The notes under the pieces are model-generated. The model was not told where the DNA came from and ran no database searches. It saw only the letters and a program-made list of their open reading frames with translations. From contig NZ_KQ948789.1 in the NCBI RefSeq assembly GCF_001514205.1, positions 23,117-87,116 of the forward strand: a stretch of 64,000 nt of DNA, read 5' to 3'. Source of the stretch: Streptomyces griseoruber (GTDB lineage Bacteria > Actinomycetota > Actinomycetes > Streptomycetales > Streptomycetaceae). The translations under genes were made by a program, and so were the position numbers. The first letter of the stretch is position 1, and each line of letters opens with the position of its first letter. This document shows positions 41,301-47,902 of the stretch, piece by piece.

Positions 41301-43346
41301 ATCGCCGGCACCGATCACTGGGCGGCCGTCGAGGACGCCGGCCGGCTGCGCGACGCGCTCGGCACGGCGCTCCCGGTCGGGGTCCCGGAAGCCTTCACCG
41401 AACCGGTGAAGGACCCCTTGGGCGACCTCCTCGCCCGCCACGCCCGCACCCACGGCCCGTTCACCTCGGCCACCGCCGCCGCCCGCTTCGGCCTGGGGGT
41501 CGCGGTCACCGAGGGCGCCCTGCAACGGCTCACGGCGAGCGGACGGGTCGTCCAGGGCGAGTTCCATCCGGCGGGCATCGGCCAGGAGTGGTGCGACGCG
41601 ACCGTCCTGCGCCGGCTGCGCCGCCGCTCGCTGGCGGCCCTGCGGCATGAACTGGAACCGGTCGCTCCACCGGCGCTCGCCCAGTTCCTGCCCCAGTGGC
41701 AGCACATCGGCAAGGGCCACTCCCTGCGCGGGGTCGACGGACTGGTGCGTGCGGTGGAGCAGCTCCAGGGCGCCTCCGTACCGGCCTCGGCCCTGGAGAA
41801 GCTCGTTCTGCCCTCCCGCGTGAGGGACTACACCCCCGCCCTGCTCGACGAGCTCACGGCCGCCGGAGAGGTCGTCTGGGCCGGAGCGGGCGCGCTCCCC
41901 GGCAAGGACGGCTGGGTCTCGCTGTACCTGGCGGACGCCGCCCCGCTGCTGCTGCCCCCGCCCCACCCGCTGGAGCCGACGGCACTGCACCAGTCCGTCC
42001 TCGACACCCTGTCCGGGGGCTACGGTCTGTTCTTCCGCCAGATCGCCGACCAGGTCCGCGCCACCACCCATCCCGACGCCACGGACCCCCAACTCGCCGA
42101 CGCCGTCTGGGACCTGGCCTGGTCCGGTCGGCTCACCAACGACACGCTGGCGCCGATGCGCTCCCTGCTGGGCTCGGGCCGCACGGCCGGCTCCACCGCC
42201 CACCGTGCCAAGCGCGCGGTCCCCCGGGGCCGTTACGGCTCCCTGACGGCCGCCGCCCGCCCCGCCTCCCGCAGCGGCCCGCCGACCGTCGCCGGCCGCT
42301 GGTCCCTCGTCCCGGCCCAGGAACCCGACCCCACCGTCCGGGCCCACGCCCTCGCCCGTACGCTCCTCGACCGGCACGGTGTGGTGACCCGGGGAGCGGT
42401 CGCGGCGGAGGGCGTCGAGGGCGGCTTCTCGGCGACGTACCGCATCCTGTCCGCCTTCGAGGAGAGCGGCCAGGCCCGGCGCGGGTACGTCGTGGAGGGC
42501 CTCGGCGCGGCACAGTTCGCGATGGACGGCGCCGTGGACCGGCTGCGCGCGGTGTCCAACGCCCGCGACCGGGGCGAGGCGGTGCCGGTCCCACCCGACG
42601 CCCGGCCGACCACCCCGGTCGCCTTCCCCGGCCCGTTCACCGACCTCTTCCCCGGCCCGTTCCCCGGCGCATCCGCCGGCGCGCCCGGCGACGGCTTCCC
42701 CGACGCCTTCCCGTCCGGGGACGAGGACGCCCCGTGGGACCCCTCGGACCCCGGCGGGTACGCCTCCGCGCACGACTTGGACTCCCCGGGCGCGGGCGGC
42801 CCCCGAGGCGGCGGCACCCCCTCCCCCTACGGTTCGGCATCCCCGTACACCCCCGAATCCCCCTACACCCCTGGCTCGCGCCACGACTCCGGCCCGGGCG
42901 GCCCCGCCCAGCGACACCGTCGTACGGCACACCGCGCCGACGACCCCGCCTCCCGCGCGGTCGTCCTCGCCGCCGCCGACCCGGCGAACGCGTACGGTGC
43001 CGCCCTGGCCTGGCCGGAGCCGCCGACGGGTGCGGGGCACAAGCCGGGCCGCAAGGCGGGCTCCCTGGTGGTGCTCGTCGAGGGTGAGCTGACCCTCTAC
43101 ATGGAGCGCGGCGGCAAGACCGTGCTGGCCTGGCCCTCCACCCCGGACACCGAGGGCGCCCCCACCGGCGACCCCCGTCTGCGGGCCGCGGCGGAGTCCC
43201 TCGCCCAGGCCGCCCGGGCAGGCTCCCTCGGCACGGTCACGGTGGAGCGGATCAACGGCGTCTCGGCCCTGACCTCCCCCATGGGCGTCCTTCTGGAGGG
43301 AGCGGGCTTCGTCGCGACCCCCCGGGGCCTGCGGCTGCGTGCATGA
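38331..43346 (+). CDS. lhr: Large ATP-dependent helicase Lhr
   Basis: 1671 residues from ATG at 38331. SF2 helicase motifs: APTGSGKT (Lys54), motif II DEVH at 172-175, SSLELGIDMG (motif V) and QRVGRAGH (motif VI). They are followed by a winged helix, a beta-barrel and the Lhr-specific C-terminal half with its own helix-turn-helix repeats. Residues ~1425-1530 are a Pro/Gly/Ser-rich linker (FPGPFTDLFPGPFPG and SPYTPESPYTPGS). Lhr unwinds DNA and RNA:DNA 3' to 5' and belongs to the mycobacterial DNA-damage regulon. It is followed by nei in the same orientation 64 bases on. Confidence 0.97.
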   Translation: MVSSAHRALDGFSPATRGWFTGAFSAPTAAQAGAWQAIAAGSDVLVVAPTGSGKTLAAFLAALDRLTSTPPPADPKKRCRVLYVSPLKALAVDVERNLRSPLTGIRQESVRLGLPEPEVKVGIRSGDTPPAERRALTTRPPDILITTPESLFLMLTSATRDALTGIDTVILDEVHAVAGTKRGAHLALSLERLDELLPGPARRIGLSATVRPVDEVARYLSPHRKVEIVQPKSGKEFDLSVVVPVEDLGELGGSPVADGSEGAERPSIWPHVEERITDLIQAHHSTIVFANSRRLAERLCNRLNEIAYERATGRPLDEDHAPAELMGGSGAAQGAPPVIARAHHGSVSKEQRALVEEDLKAGRLPAVVATSSLELGIDMGAVDLVVQVESPPSVASGLQRVGRAGHQVGAVSTGVVFPKYRGDLVQAAVVTERMRTGSIESLKVPANPLDVLAQQLVAMTALDTWQVDDLLATVRRAAPFASLPESAFTATLDMLAGRYPSDAFAELRPRVVWDRVAGTVTGRPGAQRLAVTSGGTIPDRGLFGVFLAGADPKKGGGRVGELDEEMVYESRVGDVFTLGTSSWRIEDITRDRVLVSPAPGVPGRLPFWKGDQLGRPLELGRAVGAFLREVGSLSKDDARLRLLTAGLDAWAADNVLAYLDEQREACGHVPDDRTIVVERFRDELGDWRVVVHSPFGAQVHAPWALALGAKLSERYGMDAQVMHADDGIVLRLPDADLMGLDLLDQEPRKAGTEYDAEQAPVGAADVVFDKGEVDQIVTDQVGGSALFASRFRECAARALLLPRRNPGKRTPLWQQRQRAAQLLQVASEFGSFPIVLEAVRECLQDVFDVPGLAELMGDLESRKVRLVDVTTPEPSPFARSLLFGYVAQFLYEGDSPLAERRAAALSLDSRLLAELLGQAELRELLDAEVLAELEQELQWLTEDRRAKDPEGVADLLRLLGPLTDAELARRGAEPQWARELASARRAIRVRIAGTDHWAAVEDAGRLRDALGTALPVGVPEAFTEPVKDPLGDLLARHARTHGPFTSATAAARFGLGVAVTEGALQRLTASGRVVQGEFHPAGIGQEWCDATVLRRLRRRSLAALRHELEPVAPPALAQFLPQWQHIGKGHSLRGVDGLVRAVEQLQGASVPASALEKLVLPSRVRDYTPALLDELTAAGEVVWAGAGALPGKDGWVSLYLADAAPLLLPPPHPLEPTALHQSVLDTLSGGYGLFFRQIADQVRATTHPDATDPQLADAVWDLAWSGRLTNDTLAPMRSLLGSGRTAGSTAHRAKRAVPRGRYGSLTAAARPASRSGPPTVAGRWSLVPAQEPDPTVRAHALARTLLDRHGVVTRGAVAAEGVEGGFSATYRILSAFEESGQARRGYVVEGLGAAQFAMDGAVDRLRAVSNARDRGEAVPVPPDARPTTPVAFPGPFTDLFPGPFPGASAGAPGDGFPDAFPSGDEDAPWDPSDPGGYASAHDLDSPGAGGPRGGGTPSPYGSASPYTPESPYTPGSRHDSGPGGPAQRHRRTAHRADDPASRAVVLAAADPANAYGAALAWPEPPTGAGHKPGRKAGSLVVLVEGELTLYMERGGKTVLAWPSTPDTEGAPTGDPRLRAAAESLAQAARAGSLGTVTVERINGVSALTSPMGVLLEGAGFVATPRGLRLRA

Positions 43347-43410
43347 CCACGCAGCCGAACGACCGCTCCGGCACCCCTGGCCACCCACCGCCCCGTGCCA
43401 CCCTTGACCC

Positions 43411-44256
43411 ATGCCCGAAGGTGACACGGTCTGGCAGACCGCGAAGCGACTGCACGGCGCTCTCGCGGGCAAGGTGCTGACCTCGAGCGACTTCCGGGTG
43501 CCGAAGTACGCCACGGTCGACCTGAGCGGCCGGCACGTGCTGACCACGGTTCCGCGCGGCAAGCACCTGCTCACCCGGGTCGAGGGCGGACTGACCCTGC
43601 ACACCCATCTGCGCATGGAGGGCGCCTGGAGGGTCTACGGCGAGGGCGAGCGCTGGAAGGGCGGCCCGGCCCACCAGATCCGGGTGGTCCTCGGCACCGC
43701 CGACCGCACGGCGGTCGGCTACCGGCTCCAGGTCATGGAACTGCTGCGCACCACGGAGGAGGAACGCGTGGTCGGCCACCTCGGCCCCGATCTCCTCGGC
43801 CCCGACTGGAACCCCGGCCTCGCGCTCACGAACCTCCTCGCCGACCCCGCGCGCCCCCTGGGCGAGGCACTCCTCGACCAGCGCAATCTCGCCGGCATCG
43901 GCAACGTCTACAAGAGCGAGCTGTGCTTCCTGCTGGGCGTCACCCCCTGGCTCCCCGTCGGCGCGCTCCCGGCCGACCGCGCCGCGCACCTGCCCGGCCT
44001 CGCCCAGCGGCTGCTGGAGGTGAACCGCGACCGCCTGGTCCGCCGGACCACCGGCCTGCCCCACCAGGACCTCTTCGTCTACGGCCGCGCACCGCGGCCC
44101 TGCCTGCGCTGCCGCACCTCGATCCGGGTCGCCGACCAGGGCGACGGGACACAGGAACGCCCCACCTACTGGTGCCCGTCCTGCCAGCGGGGTCCCGCAC
44201 CGGCGCCGGGCTCCCCGCAGCGGTGGCGGGAGCGCGCTCGCCGTATGCCCGGCTGA
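43411..44256 (+). CDS. nei: Endonuclease VIII-type DNA glycosylase
   Basis: 281 residues. The mature N-terminus PEGDT supplies catalytic Pro2 and Glu3, Lys in PRGKHLL the third active-site residue. The helix-two-turn-helix region NLAGIGNVYKSELCFLLGV and the C-terminal zinc finger (CLRCRTS ... CPSCQRG) complete the Fpg/Nei fold. Removes oxidised pyrimidines and nicks the abasic site. The lhr-nei order is conserved in actinobacteria, suggesting combined repair. An Fpg assignment is less likely because of the H2TH and length, but sequence alone does not separate them fully. Confidence 0.94.
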   Translation: MPEGDTVWQTAKRLHGALAGKVLTSSDFRVPKYATVDLSGRHVLTTVPRGKHLLTRVEGGLTLHTHLRMEGAWRVYGEGERWKGGPAHQIRVVLGTADRTAVGYRLQVMELLRTTEEERVVGHLGPDLLGPDWNPGLALTNLLADPARPLGEALLDQRNLAGIGNVYKSELCFLLGVTPWLPVGALPADRAAHLPGLAQRLLEVNRDRLVRRTTGLPHQDLFVYGRAPRPCLRCRTSIRVADQGDGTQERPTYWCPSCQRGPAPAPGSPQRWRERARRMPG

Positions 44257-44289
44257 TCGCCGTACCAGCAATGATCGCCGCACGAACAA

Positions 44290-44319
44290 TTGACGACCCG
44301 TCAGAAACGCTCGTACCGT
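44290..44319 (+). promoter_or_regulatory. Promoter for a leaderless SDR transcript
   Basis: TTGACG (44290-44295), an 18-base spacer and TACCGT (44314-44319). The ATG at 44326 follows after six bases, exactly where transcription should begin, and no ribosome-binding site is present. Confidence 0.6.
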
Positions 44320-44325
44320 CCCCTC

Positions 44326-45090
44326 ATGGGTGTGAAGGCGTACGACCTCACCGGACGCACCGCGTTCGTCACCGGCGCCGCGAGCGGGATCGGCCGGGCC
44401 TGTGCCGTGCTGCTCGCCGAGGCGGGGGCCGTCGTGCACGGCGCGGACCGGGACGCGCAGGGCCTGCACGAGACGGCGACGCTGATCAAGGACCAGGGCG
44501 GCACCGCCCGTACGCATCCGCTGGACGTCACCGACCGCGCCCAGGTCCGCCGGGCCGTGGAGTCCTGCGAGCGACTGGACGTGATGGCCGCGGTCGCCGG
44601 GATCATGCACAGCAGCCCCGTCCTGGAGACCCGCGACGAGGACCTCGACCGGGTCCTGGACGTCAACTTCAAGGGCGTGCTGTACGCCTGCCAGGAAGCC
44701 GCCCGGCTGATGCTCGCGCAGGGCGGCGGCGGCAGCATCGTCACGATGGCCTCGGGCGCCGTGGACACCGGCGGCCCGGGACTGCTCTGCTACGGCGCCG
44801 CCAAGGCGGCCGTGGTCCAGTTGACGAAGACCCTGGCGACCGAGGTGGGCCGGCACGGCATCCGCGTCAACGCGGTGGCCCCCGGCTGGATCCGCACCCC
44901 CATGACCGACCGCCACGACCCCGGCGCGCAGGCGCACACCGAGGCGCTCATGGCCCGTATGTCACCCCTGGGCCGCGTCGGCGCGCCGGAGGACATCGCC
45001 CATGCGGTCCTCCATCTGGCCTCGGACGCGTCCGCCTTCACCACGGGCCAGATCCTCCGCCCGAACGGCGGTGTGGCCATGCCCTGGTAA
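44326..45090 (+). CDS. Short-chain dehydrogenase/reductase
   Basis: 254 residues. Classical SDR features: TGAASGIGRACA (residues 15-26, NAD(P)-binding), NNAG-like position replaced by VAGIM near 90, catalytic Ser in MASGAVD (~146), YxxxK in YGAAKAA (~159-163) and the PGWIRTP loop. The Asp in ADRDAQ after strand beta2 favours NAD+ over NADP+. Substrate unknown. The promoter places transcription start at the ATG, so the mRNA is probably leaderless. Convergent with a small membrane-protein gene. Confidence 0.95.
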   Translation: MGVKAYDLTGRTAFVTGAASGIGRACAVLLAEAGAVVHGADRDAQGLHETATLIKDQGGTARTHPLDVTDRAQVRRAVESCERLDVMAAVAGIMHSSPVLETRDEDLDRVLDVNFKGVLYACQEAARLMLAQGGGGSIVTMASGAVDTGGPGLLCYGAAKAAVVQLTKTLATEVGRHGIRVNAVAPGWIRTPMTDRHDPGAQAHTEALMARMSPLGRVGAPEDIAHAVLHLASDASAFTTGQILRPNGGVAMPW

Positions 45091-45095
45091 CCCGC

Positions 45096-45371
45096 TCACC
45101 CGGACTCGTCAGCGGTCCCGGCGCAGGGCGCCTCCCGGGCCGTCGCCCCGGGGCCGCGCCAGGCGGCGTGCCACCGCCCCGCCGCGAGGGCCCCCACGGC
45201 CCGGCCCTTGGCCACACAGTGCACCGGCAGCAGGCTCAGCCCCCATCCACCGGCGGCGACCGCCCCCTCCAGCGCCCCGGCGCCCGGTGCCACGGCGAGC
45301 CTCACCACGGCCCACCACCACACGGCACCGAGCCCGAACAGCACCCCCCGGCGCACTATGCGGTCCGCCAC
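45096..45371 (-). CDS. Small hypothetical membrane protein
   Basis: 91 residues with one strong hydrophobic segment (GVLFGLGAVWWWAVVRLAVA) near the N-terminus, a second weaker one, and a polar Cys-containing tail (REAPCAGTADESG). No family recognised. It ends 5 bases from the SDR stop, convergently, and starts 18 bases beyond the dps stop on the same strand, so it may ride on the dps transcript. Confidence 0.6.
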   Translation of the reverse strand: MADRIVRRGVLFGLGAVWWWAVVRLAVAPGAGALEGAVAAGGWGLSLLPVHCVAKGRAVGALAAGRWHAAWRGPGATAREAPCAGTADESG

Positions 45372-45388
45372 GGCTCCCCCGCCCGGAA

Positions 45389-45859
45389 TCAGACGTTCTC
45401 CGCCTGGAACATCCAGTGGTGCTTCTCGAGATCCGCCGTGATCCCGATGAAGATGTCCTGGCTGACGGGGTCCGGCTGTTCAGTGGCCTCGACGCGCCCC
45501 CGCATCCGGGTGATGGCCGCGCCCAGCGCCGACACCAGCGCGCCGACCGCGTCGGCGTCCTTGATCCAGCCTTCCGGCACCGTGCCGAGTCCGCTGGCGC
45601 CCGCGACCGTCGCCGCCCGGCCGTCCGGCGAGACACCGAGCGCGGACGCCCGCTCCGCCACGGTGTCGGAGTGGACCCGGGCGACGGCCACGACCTCGTC
45701 CAGCTGGAGGTGGATGGACCGGAACCGGGACCCGACAACGTTCCAGTGGACCTGCTTGGCGAGCAGCGACAGATCGATCAGGTCGACGAGTGCGCCCTGG
45801 AGCGCCTCACCGACAATCTTCAGGTCGGCGTCGGACAGGGGGCTCTTCACGACGTACAT
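45389..45859 (-). CDS. dpsB: Dps-type ferritin-like DNA-protection protein
   Basis: 156 residues from ATG at 45859, chosen for GGAGG five bases upstream; longer starts at 45901 and 45925 lack this. The Dps ferroxidase signature is visible: KQVHWNVVGSRFRSIHLQLDEV (in part) around residues 35-55, and the closing helix DIFIGITADLEKHHWMFQAE. Dps dodecamers store iron and shield DNA. The location matches the DpsB gene of S. coelicolor, from memory. A sigma-B-like promoter lies about 50 bases upstream. N-terminal tail is short. Confidence 0.92.
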   Translation of the reverse strand: MYVVKSPLSDADLKIVGEALQGALVDLIDLSLLAKQVHWNVVGSRFRSIHLQLDEVVAVARVHSDTVAERASALGVSPDGRAATVAGASGLGTVPEGWIKDADAVGALVSALGAAITRMRGRVEATEQPDPVSQDIFIGITADLEKHHWMFQAENV

Positions 45860-45908
45860 CCCTACCTCCGGTGTGTGGCGGCCGTCGTGCCTCTTCACCA
45901 TGACCGCA

Positions 45909-45933
45909 GTACCCCGGATGGGCAAACCGACGC
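45909..45933 (-). promoter_or_regulatory. Sigma-B-like promoter upstream of dps
   Basis: On the minus strand GCGT (45933-45930), 15 bases, then GGGTAC (45914-45909) match the Streptomyces sigma-B consensus GNNT-N14-16-GGGTAC/T. The start would fall near 45902, giving a leader of about 43 bases before the dps ATG. Confidence 0.5.
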
Positions 45934-45958
45934 GGACAACGCGGAAGGCCCCGTCCGC

Positions 45959-45997
45959 GCCCCTCCGGGTCTGCCCGGAGGGGCCCCGGCCGGGGCC
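45959..45997 (-). terminator. Hairpin terminator after clgR
   Basis: An 11-bp perfect stem GCCCCTCCGGG (45959-45969) with CCCGGAGGGGC (45974-45984) and a TCTG loop, next to a fully palindromic ggccccggccggggcc (45982-45997). It lies between the clgR stop (46040) and the dps promoter, separating the two transcripts. Confidence 0.75.
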
Positions 45998-46039
45998 TCA
46001 CACACGCACGTCGGCGCTCACACGCCCACGCGGATGAAC

Positions 46040-46420
46040 CTATGCGGCGACCACGTCCACCGCCTCGGCGGGTGCCTTGATGGTCACCCGCTCCGGTGGC
46101 ACACCGGTCACCGACACGGAACCCAGCATCGGACGGACCGACGTGGGCACAGGCTCGCTGGGGGTGGCCGCAGCAGACTGGGCCAGCTCGGCGAGGGCGA
46201 GCTCGTCGCTCACTTCCCGCATGAGCTCGGACATCCGTACGTCCAACGCGTCGCAGATGGCGGAGAGCAGCTCGGAGGAAGCCTCCTTCTGCCCCCGCTC
46301 CACCTCGGAGAGATAGCCGAGTGAGACTCGGGCGGACGAGGAGACTTCGCGCAGAGTACGGCCCTGGCGCTGGCGCTGCCGACGCAGCACGTCACCCAGC
46401 AGGCGACGGAGCAGAATCAT
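46040..46420 (-). CDS. clgR: ClgR-type XRE-family regulator
   Basis: 126 residues from ATG at 46420 preceded by GGAGGGAG. Helix-turn-helix: MILLRRLLGDVLRRQRQRQG, then TLREVSSSARVSLGYLSEVERGQKEASS (in part), the ClgR/PopR pattern. ClgR activates clp protease and other stress genes in actinobacteria. The C-terminus ends Val-Val-Ala-Ala; two terminal alanines are known to make ClgR a ClpP substrate in Streptomyces. Gene order pgsA-cinA-clgR is the same as in mycobacteria and corynebacteria, supporting the name. Confidence 0.87.
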   Translation of the reverse strand: MILLRRLLGDVLRRQRQRQGRTLREVSSSARVSLGYLSEVERGQKEASSELLSAICDALDVRMSELMREVSDELALAELAQSAAATPSEPVPTSVRPMLGSVSVTGVPPERVTIKAPAEAVDVVAA

Positions 46421-46529
46421 CGGTGGCTCCCTCCTCGGACCGCGTAGCCGCATCCTTCACGCCCCACCGTACCGCCTCGCGCTGCGGCCGTGCGGGGAGC
46501 GATGTCGTGTTCACTCAGGGCTGCAAACA

Positions 46530-47075
46530 TCAAAACCCCCCGTTCTGTTCCGTATCCTGTGCCCGCTCATTCCCGGTGTGTTCGCCCGCAAGTTCTGTCA
46601 GAAGCAGTACGAGCACGCTCCGTACACTCTCTCTACGAATTTCCTCGCGGTCGCCGTTCAACCGCAGGGCCTCCACTTTTCCGCCAGAGGCGGAACCGAT
46701 TCCGGGCCGGGACGGGCCGTCGACGGCCACGAAGACCGTCCCGACGGGCCGGCCGTCCTGCGGATCGGGGCCGGCCACTCCGGTGGTCGCGATGCCCCAG
46801 TCGGCGCCCAGCGCCTTGCGCACCCCGGCCGCCATCTCGGCCGCCACCTGCGGATCCACCGCTCCACGGGCGGCCAGCAGACTGCCGTCCACGCCGAGCA
46901 GTTCCTGCTTCAGCTCGGTAGCGTAGGCCGTGACGGAGCCGCGGAAGACCTTGGACGCCCCGGGCACCGATGTGATCTCCGCCGCGACCAGGCCACCGGT
47001 CAGCGACTCGGCGACAGCGAGCGTCCCGCCCTTCACCGTGAGTAGTCGCACCACGTCGGTGGCCGTGGAATTCAC
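46530..47075 (-). CDS. CinA C-terminal domain protein (PncC-like amidohydrolase)
   Basis: 181 residues from GTG at 47075, overlapping the pgsA stop as GTGA, with GGAGGA nine bases upstream. CinA-C fold: LAVAESLTGGLVAAEITSVPGASKVF (in part), the GVAGPDPQDGRPVGTVFVAV block and terminal LVLLLTELAG. PncC-type enzymes hydrolyse nicotinamide mononucleotide to NaMN and ammonia in pyridine-nucleotide recycling. The N-terminal MoaB-like domain of full CinA is absent. Cotranscribed with pgsA and rimO. Confidence 0.93.
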   Translation of the reverse strand: MNSTATDVVRLLTVKGGTLAVAESLTGGLVAAEITSVPGASKVFRGSVTAYATELKQELLGVDGSLLAARGAVDPQVAAEMAAGVRKALGADWGIATTGVAGPDPQDGRPVGTVFVAVDGPSRPGIGSASGGKVEALRLNGDREEIRRESVRSVLVLLLTELAGEHTGNERAQDTEQNGGF

Positions 47076-47902
47076 GCTTCCGTCTCCTCCGAGGCCGCCT
47101 CGCGCGCGGCGATTCCCTGCCGGCGCAGCACAATGGCCTGTCTTACGTAGTCGAGGCCGGTCACCACGGTCAGGACGACCGCCGCGGCCATCACCCACCA
47201 CCTCAGCGTGGCCAGCCACCCCGTCAGCGCCAGGACGTACATACCGACGGCCACGCCCTGGGTGAGCGTCTTGAGCTTGCCGCCCCGGCTCGCCGGGATC
47301 ACTCCGTACCGGATGACGATGAAACGCAGGAGCGTGATCCCGAGTTCCCGGCCGAGGATCACGATCGTCACCCACCACGGCAGGTCGCCGAGCCCGGAGA
47401 GGCAGATCAGCGCCGCCCCCATGATCGCCTTGTCGGCTATGGGGTCGGCGATCTTCCCGAAGTCGGTGACGAGGTTGTAGGTGCGCGCCAGGTGTCCGTC
47501 GAACAGGTCGGTGATCATGGCGATGGCGAAGGCGGCCCAGGCGAGCGAGCGCCACGCCGGGTCGTAACCGCCGTCGGCCAGCATCAGCGCGACGAAGCCG
47601 GGCACGAGGATCAGCCGGAGCATCGTCAGCAGATTGGCGATGTTCCAGACACTCGCCTGGTTGACGGCGGCGGCGGCCAGCTTGCCGCCCCGCGGCGCCC
47701 TGCCGTCGGCGGCGTCGGCCGGTCCGGCATCGGGCCCGGCGGCACCGGGCCCCGCGGCGGCGGTCGGTTCGACGGCGTCGGGCGCCCCGACGGCGGACAC
47801 GTCCGCGACGGAGGCCCCCTTCGGCGCTTTCTCCAGGCTCGCCGGATTCGCCTGCTTCGCCGGCGAGGAGCCGCCCGCGGCCGATGCCGGGACACCCGTC
47901 AT
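47072..47902 (-). CDS. pgsA: CDP-diacylglycerol-glycerol-3-phosphate 3-phosphatidyltransferase
   Basis: 276 residues; ATG overlaps the rimO stop by four bases. Residues 1-85 are an Ala/Pro/Gly-rich extension. The membrane enzyme follows, starting WNIANLLTMLRLI. The CDP-alcohol phosphotransferase motif is complete: DG-HL-AR, then G-KIA-D-PIA-D, near residues 133-155. It makes phosphatidylglycerophosphate, the precursor of PG and cardiolipin. One of several CDP-alcohol transferases in actinobacteria, so PgsA2/3 paralogues cannot be ruled out. Confidence 0.9.
   Translation of the reverse strand: MTGVPASAAGGSSPAKQANPASLEKAPKGASVADVSAVGAPDAVEPTAAAGPGAAGPDAGPADAADGRAPRGGKLAAAAVNQASVWNIANLLTMLRLILVPGFVALMLADGGYDPAWRSLAWAAFAIAMITDLFDGHLARTYNLVTDFGKIADPIADKAIMGAALICLSGLGDLPWWVTIVILGRELGITLLRFIVIRYGVIPASRGGKLKTLTQGVAVGMYVLALTGWLATLRWWVMAAAVVLTVVTGLDYVRQAIVLRRQGIAAREAASEETEA

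Noticed and set aside
38118..43616. A 1832-codon open frame antisense to lhr
   Set aside because: High GC at third positions leaves the complementary frame free of stops. The translation is Gly/Arg/Ala/Val-rich with no domains, while lhr on the other strand has every expected helicase motif.
44290..44325. ATG-like upstream extension of the SDR gene
   Set aside because: The extension overlaps the predicted -35/-10 and lacks a ribosome-binding site; SDRs begin shortly before the TGxxxGIG motif as with ATG 44326.
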